Assembly: GCA_943787295.1 (NCBI GenBank)
Contig: CALSLW010000002.1
Span: 462,189-526,188 of the forward strand
From: an uncultured Flavobacteriaceae bacterium
GTDB taxonomy: Bacteria > Bacteroidota > Bacteroidia > Flavobacteriales > Flavobacteriaceae
DNA length: 64,000 nucleotides
Direction of reading: 5' to 3'
Position 1 is the stretch's first letter, and each line of letters opens with the position of its first letter. The notes beneath the pieces are model-generated. The model was not told the DNA's origin, did not search any database, and was given only the letters and a program-made list of their open reading frames with translations. Of the stretch, positions 53,971 to 61,275 are shown piece after piece. The translations under genes were made by a program, and so were the position numbers.

Positions 53971-55287
53971 TTATTTCATTTTTTCTGCTAACTCCATCGC
54001 CTTGCCGTCAGACAAGCTCGCCACAAAGCAACTCGCATTTAATAGTGTTTTATAAAGGGTCTCTTCTATTAAAGGGGTGCCTTGAGGAACTAAGCGTAAA
54101 ATCAATTGATCATAGGTGTTTGTCGTTCCTTTAAATTGATTTACTGCAGCGGTACTAAAAGCTGACAATAAGGTGGAGATTACTTTATAGCCTACGATTT
54201 CTTTTTGTAAGACTTCGTCTGAACGGTACACCTTATCTACGCTTATGGCAATGATATCATCCATTTGAGCTTTATACTTGCTTTTGTCCAATAAGGCATG
54301 GACAAAAGTTCCTGCTAAAATCTCTTGTTCATAGGCTAAGAACATCTCAACAGCGTCCATAATTAAACTATTAATGGCCAAGGAGCGCAAGTAACTCATC
54401 CGCTGAGAAGTGGATTGTAAGCCAGCATACTTTTCTGTATCCATGCGATCTTTTACCAACTTAATAAGGTATTCTAGGGCATAATCTTCAGAAATCCACC
54501 CTAGATTGATCCCGTCTTCAAAGTCGATAATGGTATAGCAGATATCGTCTGCCGCTTCTACGAGATAAGCCAGGGGATGGCGATGGGTTCTTGCCTGGTC
54601 TTTCAATCCCATGTCGATGGCGAGCTCGCCAAAGAAGGCTTTTTCTGACTGGAAATACCCAAACTTTTTATCGGCTACATGGGCGGTAGGACGATAAGGC
54701 AACGACCCTTTAGGGTATTTCATATAGGCGCCCAGCGTTGCATAGCTAATACGCAAGCCCCCTGGTGCCCCCGGCACAGATTCTGTTAAAAGTTTAAAGC
54801 CGTTTGCATTTCCTTCAAACTGACAAAGATCTGCGTATTCTTCTGGTGTGAGTTCTTCTTTATATTGTTTCCCCTGACCGGTTTCAAAGTAATGCCCTAT
54901 GGCTTTTTCTCCGCTATGGCCAAAGGGAGGATTCCCAATATCATGTGCTAAAGCAGCCGCAGCTACTATAGCGCCAAAATCATTGGGGTGGTACCCATGC
55001 ACTTTCTGTAAATGGGGGTGGCGTTTTAACACTTCTTTCCCAGCTAAGCGTCCTAGGCTTCGCGCTACAACAGACACCTCTAAACTATGGGTCAAACGCG
55101 TATGGACAAAGTCTGTTTTTGAGAAGGGAATGACCTGAGTTTTGTCTTGCAGGGATCTAAAATAAGAAGAGAAGACTACGCGATCATAATCCACTTCAAA
55201 GCCCAAACGAATTTCGTCTTGTTCTTTTCTTATTCGCTTAGTAGTGTCACCAAAACGTTGTAAAGAAAGGAGTTGTTCCCAGGTCAT
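53971..55287 (-). CDS. dgt: Deoxyguanosinetriphosphate triphosphohydrolase
   Basis: This HD-domain enzyme hydrolyses dGTP to deoxyguanosine and triphosphate, controlling the nucleotide pool. The 438-residue protein has RDKTQVIPFSKTDFVHTRLTHSLEV-type segments (seen as DFVHTRLTHSLEVSVVARSLG), AALAHDIGNPPFGHSGEKAI with the HD pair near residue 111, and YLVEAADDICYTIIDFEDGI. It has its own -7 box 12 bases upstream. The first 22 codons (MTWEQLLSLQRFGDTTKRIR onward) are duplicated at 56815-56880 in front of the porin gene. Confidence 0.94.
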   Translation of the reverse strand: MTWEQLLSLQRFGDTTKRIRKEQDEIRLGFEVDYDRVVFSSYFRSLQDKTQVIPFSKTDFVHTRLTHSLEVSVVARSLGRLAGKEVLKRHPHLQKVHGYHPNDFGAIVAAAALAHDIGNPPFGHSGEKAIGHYFETGQGKQYKEELTPEEYADLCQFEGNANGFKLLTESVPGAPGGLRISYATLGAYMKYPKGSLPYRPTAHVADKKFGYFQSEKAFFGELAIDMGLKDQARTHRHPLAYLVEAADDICYTIIDFEDGINLGWISEDYALEYLIKLVKDRMDTEKYAGLQSTSQRMSYLRSLAINSLIMDAVEMFLAYEQEILAGTFVHALLDKSKYKAQMDDIIAISVDKVYRSDEVLQKEIVGYKVISTLLSAFSTAAVNQFKGTTNTYDQLILRLVPQGTPLIEETLYKTLLNASCFVASLSDGKAMELAEKMK

Positions 55288-55298
55288 ATTTTTTCGTT

Positions 55299-55306
55299 CA
55301 AAAATA
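55299..55306 (-). promoter_or_regulatory. Candidate -7 box of dgt
   Basis: The minus strand reads TATTTTTG, a match to TAnnTTTG, ending 11 bases before the dgt ATG. The second dgt start at 56880 has TACATTTA at the same 11-base distance. Confidence 0.5.
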
Positions 55307-55385
55307 GGGAATCTAAAAGAGTTCTCCCATATTAATTTTTCTTCCTTTTCTGAGAGACGTTAATCGCACAAAAATTAATCTTGGA

Positions 55386-55421
55386 GCAAAAAAATCCCCT
55401 TCTTTGAATATGAAAGGGATT
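55386..55421 (-). terminator. Intrinsic terminator of the porin gene
   Basis: On the minus strand AATCCCTTTC (55421-55412) and GAAGGGGATT (55402-55393) form a 10-bp stem with one G-T pair, followed by seven T residues. It lies about 150 bases after the porin stop; the interval 55422-55572 holds no gene I can support. Confidence 0.8.
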
Positions 55422-55572
55422 ATAGTAATCAATTTTACTACCACTGCAATATCTGCAGTAGCCAAGATTGTAATCCCAATTAACATCAATAAGAAAATAT
55501 TGTCCATGCCGTTTATTTGTGATAATGTTGTAAATATCATAATTAGTAGATTAAGTTAATGTGTTAAAATCG

Positions 55573-56799
55573 TTAAAAATGAAGGTCAAAGCCTAGTCGA
55601 AATGTGATATTATACTGTTCACCATCGATGGTCGTGTAAGTCAAATCACTTTGTGCTTTTAGTTTGTGTCCTACAATGTATTTATTCAATCCAAGAGTGT
55701 ATTGTTTTCTTGGATCAGTCCTGGTAATTGCTTCATAGGTTACTGAAGTAAATCTTCCCGCTAATTCTATATTATTGCGAAATAAATACCCCATCTGTAG
55801 GTTTAGCGCATTCCCTGTCAAAACAATATTACCAGTTGGGGTGATACCATCTATTTCTGTAGCTATTTCATTTTCCGCAGTACGCTTAGCATATTCGCCC
55901 ATAAAAGAGAATCCTTTGCATTTATACATTGCATCAATAAAAATAGTTGTTTGATCTGTTGCATATATTGAGCCATCTGTTCTAATCATGTAGTCACCTG
56001 CAAAACCTCTCTCTCTTACAGCGTTTTCGTTGAAGTTATACGTTAATCCTAACATTAGTTTAGGTTTTTCTTCTCGTTTGAGATCTGCTTGAGAATAATC
56101 CCCTTTCGACTTAAAGGTACCCATAGGCAGTAATTCTAGACGAGCGGTATATTGTAGACCACCTTCATTTCCTTCGGTAACATTGCGTCCTTCTCCTTGA
56201 GAAATAGCTAATTTTTCTATCATTAAAAAATCGTTTCCTAACTTGCTTTTATGACGTAATTGGAGTCCTAGATCTCGATCAATATTGAAACGACTGTTCA
56301 AAAGTGAACGATCTATTAATTGCAGGTTAGCAGAAGACACAACGCGTTCTACGTTTCCAGGTAATTTTGTTTGACCTGCCCACAGCTCCCAATTTTTAGC
56401 AAAGTTCCACATAATAACTGCATCTAAGATATAACGTGGAGTGTTTCTATTAAATTGATTAGCTCCAGATATATCACGATTTGATAAGCCTAACTCGATT
56501 TTATATTTAAATTTTGAGCTGTAGGCAAAACCATCAAATATAAGTCGTGCTCTTCGAACAATAAAGTTGTAATCCGCACTGTCATAATCGTCTCCGTTAT
56601 AATCCCAAGAAGAATTTGAACGTACTTGAAAACGGGGGGCAAATTTTACACTAAATGTACTGTCTTTAGCAACAAAATTTAGTAATCCTTTTCCAAAGGT
56701 TGTGTCGTTAATTTCTTGCGCATTAATGGTTAATACAGTTGAAATTGCAAATAAAATAAGTCCAAGCTTTGTTTTTATTGTGAATTTATTTTGTGTCAA
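55573..56799 (-). CDS. Phosphate-selective porin O/P family (Porin_O_P)
   Basis: A 408-residue outer-membrane porin of the OprO/OprP family. It has a signal peptide (LGLILFAISTVLTINAQ), then KVSFAPR-like FSVKFAPRFQVRSN, YNFIVRRARLIFDGFAYSSK, YKIELGLSNRDI, WELWAGQTKLPGNVERVVSS and a terminal barrel strand YNITFRLGFDLHF. The neighbouring PiT transporter supports phosphate uptake. The open frame runs upstream through a copy of the first 22 dgt codons (ATG 56880, or 56916). I place the start at TTG 56799, which gives a normal signal peptide; a longer start would bury it. Confidence 0.85.
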   Translation of the reverse strand: MTQNKFTIKTKLGLILFAISTVLTINAQEINDTTFGKGLLNFVAKDSTFSVKFAPRFQVRSNSSWDYNGDDYDSADYNFIVRRARLIFDGFAYSSKFKYKIELGLSNRDISGANQFNRNTPRYILDAVIMWNFAKNWELWAGQTKLPGNVERVVSSANLQLIDRSLLNSRFNIDRDLGLQLRHKSKLGNDFLMIEKLAISQGEGRNVTEGNEGGLQYTARLELLPMGTFKSKGDYSQADLKREEKPKLMLGLTYNFNENAVRERGFAGDYMIRTDGSIYATDQTTIFIDAMYKCKGFSFMGEYAKRTAENEIATEIDGITPTGNIVLTGNALNLQMGYLFRNNIELAGRFTSVTYEAITRTDPRKQYTLGLNKYIVGHKLKAQSDLTYTTIDGEQYNITFRLGFDLHF

Positions 56800-56814
56800 A
56801 GAAACAATCACAAT

Positions 56815-56880
56815 TTCTTTTCTAATACGCTTAGTCGTATCGCCAAAACGTTGTAGAGAAAGGAGTTGTTCCCAGTTCAT
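56815..56880 (-). pseudogene. Duplicated 5' fragment of dgt (22 codons) fused to the porin frame
   Basis: These 66 bases match the first 66 of dgt (55222-55287) at 59 positions (89%). Six of the seven differences are synonymous (for example TTA/CTA, GGT/GGC, ATA/ATT); the only change is threonine to asparagine at codon 2. After codon 22 (RKE) similarity stops and the frame continues into the porin. The ratio implies that both copies spent time as functional dgt sequence, so this copy is probably the truncated end of a second, diverged dgt. Confidence 0.85.
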
Positions 56881-56891
56881 TCTTTTTTTTG

Positions 56892-56899
56892 TAAATGTA
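56892..56899 (-). promoter_or_regulatory. Candidate -7 box of the porin transcript
   Basis: The minus strand reads TACATTTA, a 7/8 match to TAnnTTTG, 11 bases before the dgt-fragment ATG. The motif at 56916-56930 ends 16 bases upstream of it, where an activator site would be expected. Confidence 0.4.
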
Positions 56900-56915
56900 G
56901 TAAAATGCGACTGCA

Positions 56916-56960
56916 TTAAATTAATGTTAATGAGCTTTTCTCAACTTAACATTCACTTAA
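56916..56960. promoter_or_regulatory. Inverted 15-bp motif TTAACATTnAnTTAA between porin and lipoprotein genes, candidate phosphate box
   Basis: The minus strand has TTAACATTAATTTAA at 56916-56930 and the plus strand TTAACATTCACTTAA at 56946-56960, exactly 15 bases apart and pointing away from each other toward the two divergent genes. Each can be read as a 7-base half-site, 4-base spacer and second half-site (TTAACAT-N4-TTAA), the layout of Pho boxes. The same motif recurs at the right edge. Confidence 0.5.
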
Positions 56961-57064
56961 AAATGAAGTAGTACAAAGTTAAAATTTACGGTTTAAGGCT
57001 TAACACAGAACTAAAATATCCCGCTTAGATATAGCCTAGTTTTGGAGTATCAAAAAATAAAAAA

Positions 57065-58342
57065 ATGAAAACAACAAAAATTTTATTACTATTCGTATTA
57101 ATAGCTAGTTTAAGTTCTTGTACTAGTGAGCCAGAAACCATTTTTGAAACAATCACTGTAACCGAAACAGTAACTGTAACCACTTCGGCACCGGTGACTA
57201 CCCCGGAAACTGAAACAGTTGGTGCAGGTGGAATTTATTATATCGATGATGCTGTAACCTGGACTAATGATCGCATATGGATCATATATGGAAAAGTTGT
57301 TGTTAGATCTGGCGGTTCACTTACCATAGAAGCTGGAACAATCGTTAAATCAGAAAGTGCGCAAGGTGTAGATGCTACAGCTTTAATTATTGCTAGTGGA
57401 GCAACATTCAATGCCAATGGAACTGCTGACAGTCCAATTATCTTTACAGATGTGAATGATAATATTGATTATGATGATGGTGTTATAAGCCCTAATCGTG
57501 TCCCTACAGACACTGGAAAGTGGGGTGGAATTATTGTCTTAGGTAACGCTACAGTTGGACAAGATGGTGGTAGCGACGATATCGAAGGTATTGCTGCTGG
57601 ATATGATTGGACCGCTTATGGTGGCAATGACGACAACGATTCTTCTGGTTCAATGACTTATCTTTCTATTCGTCACAGCGGAACGCAACTAGCTGGTGGA
57701 GATGAAATCCAAGGTCTAACCCTAGGGGGAGTTGGTTCTGGAACAACGGTTAATCATATTGAAGTTGTAGGAAGTAATGACGATGGGATTGAGATTTTTG
57801 GAGGAAGTGTCGATGTAGACAATGTAGTGATTTTTGGACAACGTGACGACGCACTTGATTTAGATCAAGGTTACAAAGGAACCATTACTAATGCTGTACT
57901 AGCCTTAAGAGCAAATTCTGACAATCCATTTGAAATTGATGGTACTGAGGATTCTACTGGAGCAATTGACGGGGCATTTACTGTAAACGATATAACAGTT
58001 TATGGAGATGATAATCCAGAGCCAGGCAAAAATAATCTAGGAGATTGGAAAAGTGATGCTACTGGCTTGACAAATAATGTTGTCTATAAAAATATTAATG
58101 CTCTCGCCATTAAAGGCATCGATGCTGATACTTACAATGGGCAAGCAACTGCAGCCTCTCTAGGTAACTTAAACTTCAACAATTTTGATTTTGTTACAAC
58201 GACTGCTATCGCAGATATTTTTGCTAACACTACAGTTACAGATTATGCAGACTGGGCAGAAATTGTAACAGAACAACAGGCAAATACTGGTGCTGACGAA
58301 ACAGTGTTTTCATGGACACTTTGGAATGCACTTTCAAATTAA
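57065..58342 (+). CDS. Exported beta-helix-like lipoprotein of the phosphate cluster
   Basis: A 425-residue lipoprotein (lipobox ending LSSC) with a threonine/valine-rich stalk (ETITVTETVTVTTSAPVTTP) followed by a domain with repeated glycine/aspartate-rich strands typical of a beta-helix: GSLTIEAGTIVKSESAQG, WGGIIVLGNATVGQDGGSDD, TVNHIEVVGSNDDGIEIFGG and VDNVVIFGQRDDALDLDQGY. Similar proteins commonly precede a TonB-dependent receptor in this phylum. It is the first gene of a probable operon with that receptor and the PiT transporter, so a surface phosphate-binding or scavenging role is inferred. Confidence 0.8.
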   Translation: MKTTKILLLFVLIASLSSCTSEPETIFETITVTETVTVTTSAPVTTPETETVGAGGIYYIDDAVTWTNDRIWIIYGKVVVRSGGSLTIEAGTIVKSESAQGVDATALIIASGATFNANGTADSPIIFTDVNDNIDYDDGVISPNRVPTDTGKWGGIIVLGNATVGQDGGSDDIEGIAAGYDWTAYGGNDDNDSSGSMTYLSIRHSGTQLAGGDEIQGLTLGGVGSGTTVNHIEVVGSNDDGIEIFGGSVDVDNVVIFGQRDDALDLDQGYKGTITNAVLALRANSDNPFEIDGTEDSTGAIDGAFTVNDITVYGDDNPEPGKNNLGDWKSDATGLTNNVVYKNINALAIKGIDADTYNGQATAASLGNLNFNNFDFVTTTAIADIFANTTVTDYADWAEIVTEQQANTGADETVFSWTLWNALSN

Positions 58343-58370
58343 TGTATATATATATTTAACTAACCTTTGG

Positions 58371-58398
58371 ATTTGCCTGACTTTCCAGTCAGGCAAAT
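58371..58398 (+). terminator. Strong hairpin between the lipoprotein and TonB receptor genes
   Basis: ATTTGCCTGAC (58371-58381) pairs perfectly with GTCAGGCAAAT (58388-58398) over a 6-base loop; TCTACTTTTTAC follows. It may be a partial terminator or processing site that lowers receptor expression relative to the lipoprotein. Confidence 0.55.
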
Positions 58399-58412
58399 TC
58401 TACTTTTTACAA

Positions 58413-61226
58413 ATGAGACAATTATTTATTTTATTCGCCCTTTTATTTTCAACCTATACCTATTCACAATCCATTATTACGGGTACTATTACAGACGGCG
58501 AATTTGTCGAACCTTTACCTTTTGCCAATGTAGTGCTTAAAACTGCAGATGGAGCAAACACCTTAGGAGGGAGTACTTCTGATTTTGATGGGAAGTTTAG
58601 CTTTGATGTTGTTCAAGGCAAATACCTGATAGAATTCTCTTATGTAGGCTATGGCACACAAAATATTTCTGACATCGAAGTAAACAGCGATGGAGAAGTA
58701 GTTGTAAATGTAACACTTAGCGCCTTAGACAATGCGTTAGAAGAAGTTGTTGTAACCACTTCTGCAAGACAAAACTCAGAACAAGCTGTTCTTGCGTTGC
58801 AAAAAAAGTCGATTAATTTAATGGATGGTTTATCTTCTCAATCAATCACAAAATCTGGAGACACCAACCTTGCTGGGGCAATTAAACGTGTCCCAGGAGT
58901 TTCCTTACAAGATGGCAAATTTGTCTATGTTCGTGGATTAGGAGATCGTTATTCTAAAACACTTTTAGGAGGATTAGAAATCCCTGGTTTAGACCCTGAT
59001 AAAAACACCCTTCAATTAGATATTTTCCCTACCAACCTTTTAGATAACATCATTGTAAATAAATCGGCAAGTGCTGATCTAAATGCAGATTTTTCTGGAG
59101 GGGTAGTAAACATTATCTTAAAAGACTTTTCGGCTTTACCAGAATACACTTTCTCTGTTTCTGGGTCTTATAATCCCTCCATGAATCTTGTGAGCAATGC
59201 CATTCAAAATAATCCTGAAGGAACTAATCTCTTTGGATTTAACAATGGTTACTTTGATCAAAGACTTGGGGCTCGTCAAGTGATCCCTCTTCCTGAAGTT
59301 TCTCAACCAGGACGCTCATCAGTCTTAACAAGAATTACAGAAGTTTTTACTCCAGAAATGGCAATAAACCGTTATAACACAGGATTGAACTATAACATCG
59401 GTGCAAGTGCGAGTAATCAATTTAGTCTAAAAGAAGATAAAACCATAGGATTTATTGCTGCGATAGGTTTTAGAAGCAATACTGAGTACTATGCCGATTA
59501 TGCTACTGGAACAACCAATAAAGAAAACAGCAGTGGAATTACACCAGAAACTTCTCAAAATGGAGAATTAGGTAAAATTACCAAATTAGCGAGTGGTCTT
59601 GCAGGTATTTCACTTAAGACAGAAAAGTCAAAATACAAGCTTAACTTACTTAATTTACGCAGTGCAGAGTCTAATGCAATTAATGCGGTTTTTCAAGACT
59701 ACTTAGAGAACCCTTATATTGGTATTGCAAATGTTCTTACCTATACAGAACGTAATATTGTTTCTATCCCCTTTAGTGCAAAACACGTTTTAAATGAAGG
59801 AAAATCTACCATAGAGTGGAAAGTGGCCCCTTCTTTTGCAGAAGTCTTTGACAAGGATTTTAAAAAGACGGTATTTGAAACAAATCAAGAACGCTCTTAT
59901 TTTGTCCTCTCTCCTGCAACCACGCAATTACCACAACGTTTATGGAGAACCTTAAGAGAAGACGCCCTTGCCAGTACATTTTTATACTCACATGATTTTG
60001 AAAGAGGTAAAGTCGAAGGGAAGTTGAAAACAGGAGCCGCTTATTCTACTAAAAACAGGAGCTTTAGAACGGCTAATTATTCGGTTGACTTTATTGGTCG
60101 AAGTGAAAATTTATTGGGAGACCCCAATAATCTCCTTCAAGCAGAAAACTTATGGACGCCACAAAATAATAATGGCTCTTACATTTTTGGAGACTTTCAA
60201 CGTACCAATCAGTATGATGCAAAGAGTAGAACTACTGCAGCTTTTGTCTCAGCTGAACTAAAATTGAATGATGCGTGGAAATCAGTGATTGGTCTTCGCT
60301 TTGAAAATTACCTTGTAAAATATACGGGAGAGAGCTTAGAACTAGATATTTTTGATAATGCAGAGTTGATTAATGTAAGTGATTTTTTCCCTTCATTAAA
60401 TGTGATAAGAAGTCTTGACGAGGATACTAATCTTCGTTTTTCCTATGCCAGAACAACAGCACGACCTAGTTTTAAAGAAAACTCTGCAGCGCGCATTTTT
60501 GATCCCATTACAGAGCGCTTTTTTATTGGGAATACAGACTTAAACCCCTCTTATATTAATAACTTAGATTTACGTTATGAAAAATATGGGGAAGGAAATC
60601 AATTCTTTGCTTTAAGTGTTTTCTTTAAACAGTTAACTGATCCTATTGAAATTGTAGCATTTGACTTTAATACTGCCAATCAGTTAATTGCACGAAACAA
60701 TGAATCTGCAACCGTAGCTGGAGTTGAAGTTGAGTACCGCAAGAACTTACTTGATAACAGCACAAAAAAACTTTCTCTTAATGTCAATGCATCTTTCATA
60801 CAGTCTAGACAACGCATGAGTGATGGAGAGTATGATGGACGTGTAATCACAGAACCCAATAGAACCATCGATCCTTATCGTGTTTTACAAGGACAATCTC
60901 CATTTTTGATCAACACAGGAGTAACCTATACCCTTCCAGAATCAAATCTCGATGCGAGTCTTTTCTACAACGTACAGGGGAAAACACTTGAAGTAGTGGG
61001 TGTTGGGAATATTCCAGATGTCTATACAGATCCTTTCAATAACTTAAACTTAACCGTAATAAAAAAGTTCGGCACAGATAATAATCAAACCCTTACCTTG
61101 AAAGTTCAAAATATTTTGAATGATTCTAGAGAGAGCTACTATGACTACTTTGGGGAACAACAATTGCCTTTCTCGTTATACAACCTTGATAGAATGATTA
61201 CTTTGGGATATAATATTAGGTTCTAA
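58413..61226 (+). CDS. TonB-dependent receptor of the phosphate cluster
   Basis: A 937-residue receptor. Signal peptide MRQLFILFALLFSTYTYSQ, CarboxypepD_reg-like domain (ITGTITDGEFVEPLPFANVV, DGKFSFDVVQGKYLIEFSYV), TonB-box-like EEVVVTTSARQ, then a plug with VPGVSLQDGKFVYVRGLGDR and FPTNLLDNIIVNKSASADLN, DFSGGVVNIIL, and a barrel ending LGYNIRF. The VRGLGDRY segment marks a receptor subgroup distinct from SusC. I start at 58413, after the hairpin; upstream residues in frame are not a signal sequence. It is followed 49 bases later by the PiT transporter. Confidence 0.9.
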   Translation: MRQLFILFALLFSTYTYSQSIITGTITDGEFVEPLPFANVVLKTADGANTLGGSTSDFDGKFSFDVVQGKYLIEFSYVGYGTQNISDIEVNSDGEVVVNVTLSALDNALEEVVVTTSARQNSEQAVLALQKKSINLMDGLSSQSITKSGDTNLAGAIKRVPGVSLQDGKFVYVRGLGDRYSKTLLGGLEIPGLDPDKNTLQLDIFPTNLLDNIIVNKSASADLNADFSGGVVNIILKDFSALPEYTFSVSGSYNPSMNLVSNAIQNNPEGTNLFGFNNGYFDQRLGARQVIPLPEVSQPGRSSVLTRITEVFTPEMAINRYNTGLNYNIGASASNQFSLKEDKTIGFIAAIGFRSNTEYYADYATGTTNKENSSGITPETSQNGELGKITKLASGLAGISLKTEKSKYKLNLLNLRSAESNAINAVFQDYLENPYIGIANVLTYTERNIVSIPFSAKHVLNEGKSTIEWKVAPSFAEVFDKDFKKTVFETNQERSYFVLSPATTQLPQRLWRTLREDALASTFLYSHDFERGKVEGKLKTGAAYSTKNRSFRTANYSVDFIGRSENLLGDPNNLLQAENLWTPQNNNGSYIFGDFQRTNQYDAKSRTTAAFVSAELKLNDAWKSVIGLRFENYLVKYTGESLELDIFDNAELINVSDFFPSLNVIRSLDEDTNLRFSYARTTARPSFKENSAARIFDPITERFFIGNTDLNPSYINNLDLRYEKYGEGNQFFALSVFFKQLTDPIEIVAFDFNTANQLIARNNESATVAGVEVEYRKNLLDNSTKKLSLNVNASFIQSRQRMSDGEYDGRVITEPNRTIDPYRVLQGQSPFLINTGVTYTLPESNLDASLFYNVQGKTLEVVGVGNIPDVYTDPFNNLNLTVIKKFGTDNNQTLTLKVQNILNDSRESYYDYFGEQQLPFSLYNLDRMITLGYNIRF

Positions 61227-61275
61227 GCCTTGATAATACAATGAAAAACGAGTAGATTTACCACATAAGTAAAAC

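Noticed and set aside
55313..55540. A 75-codon minus-strand frame with a hydrophobic stretch between porin and dgt.
   Set aside because: The porin terminator lies inside it, it matches no family I know, and its end overlaps the dgt promoter region; most likely not a gene.
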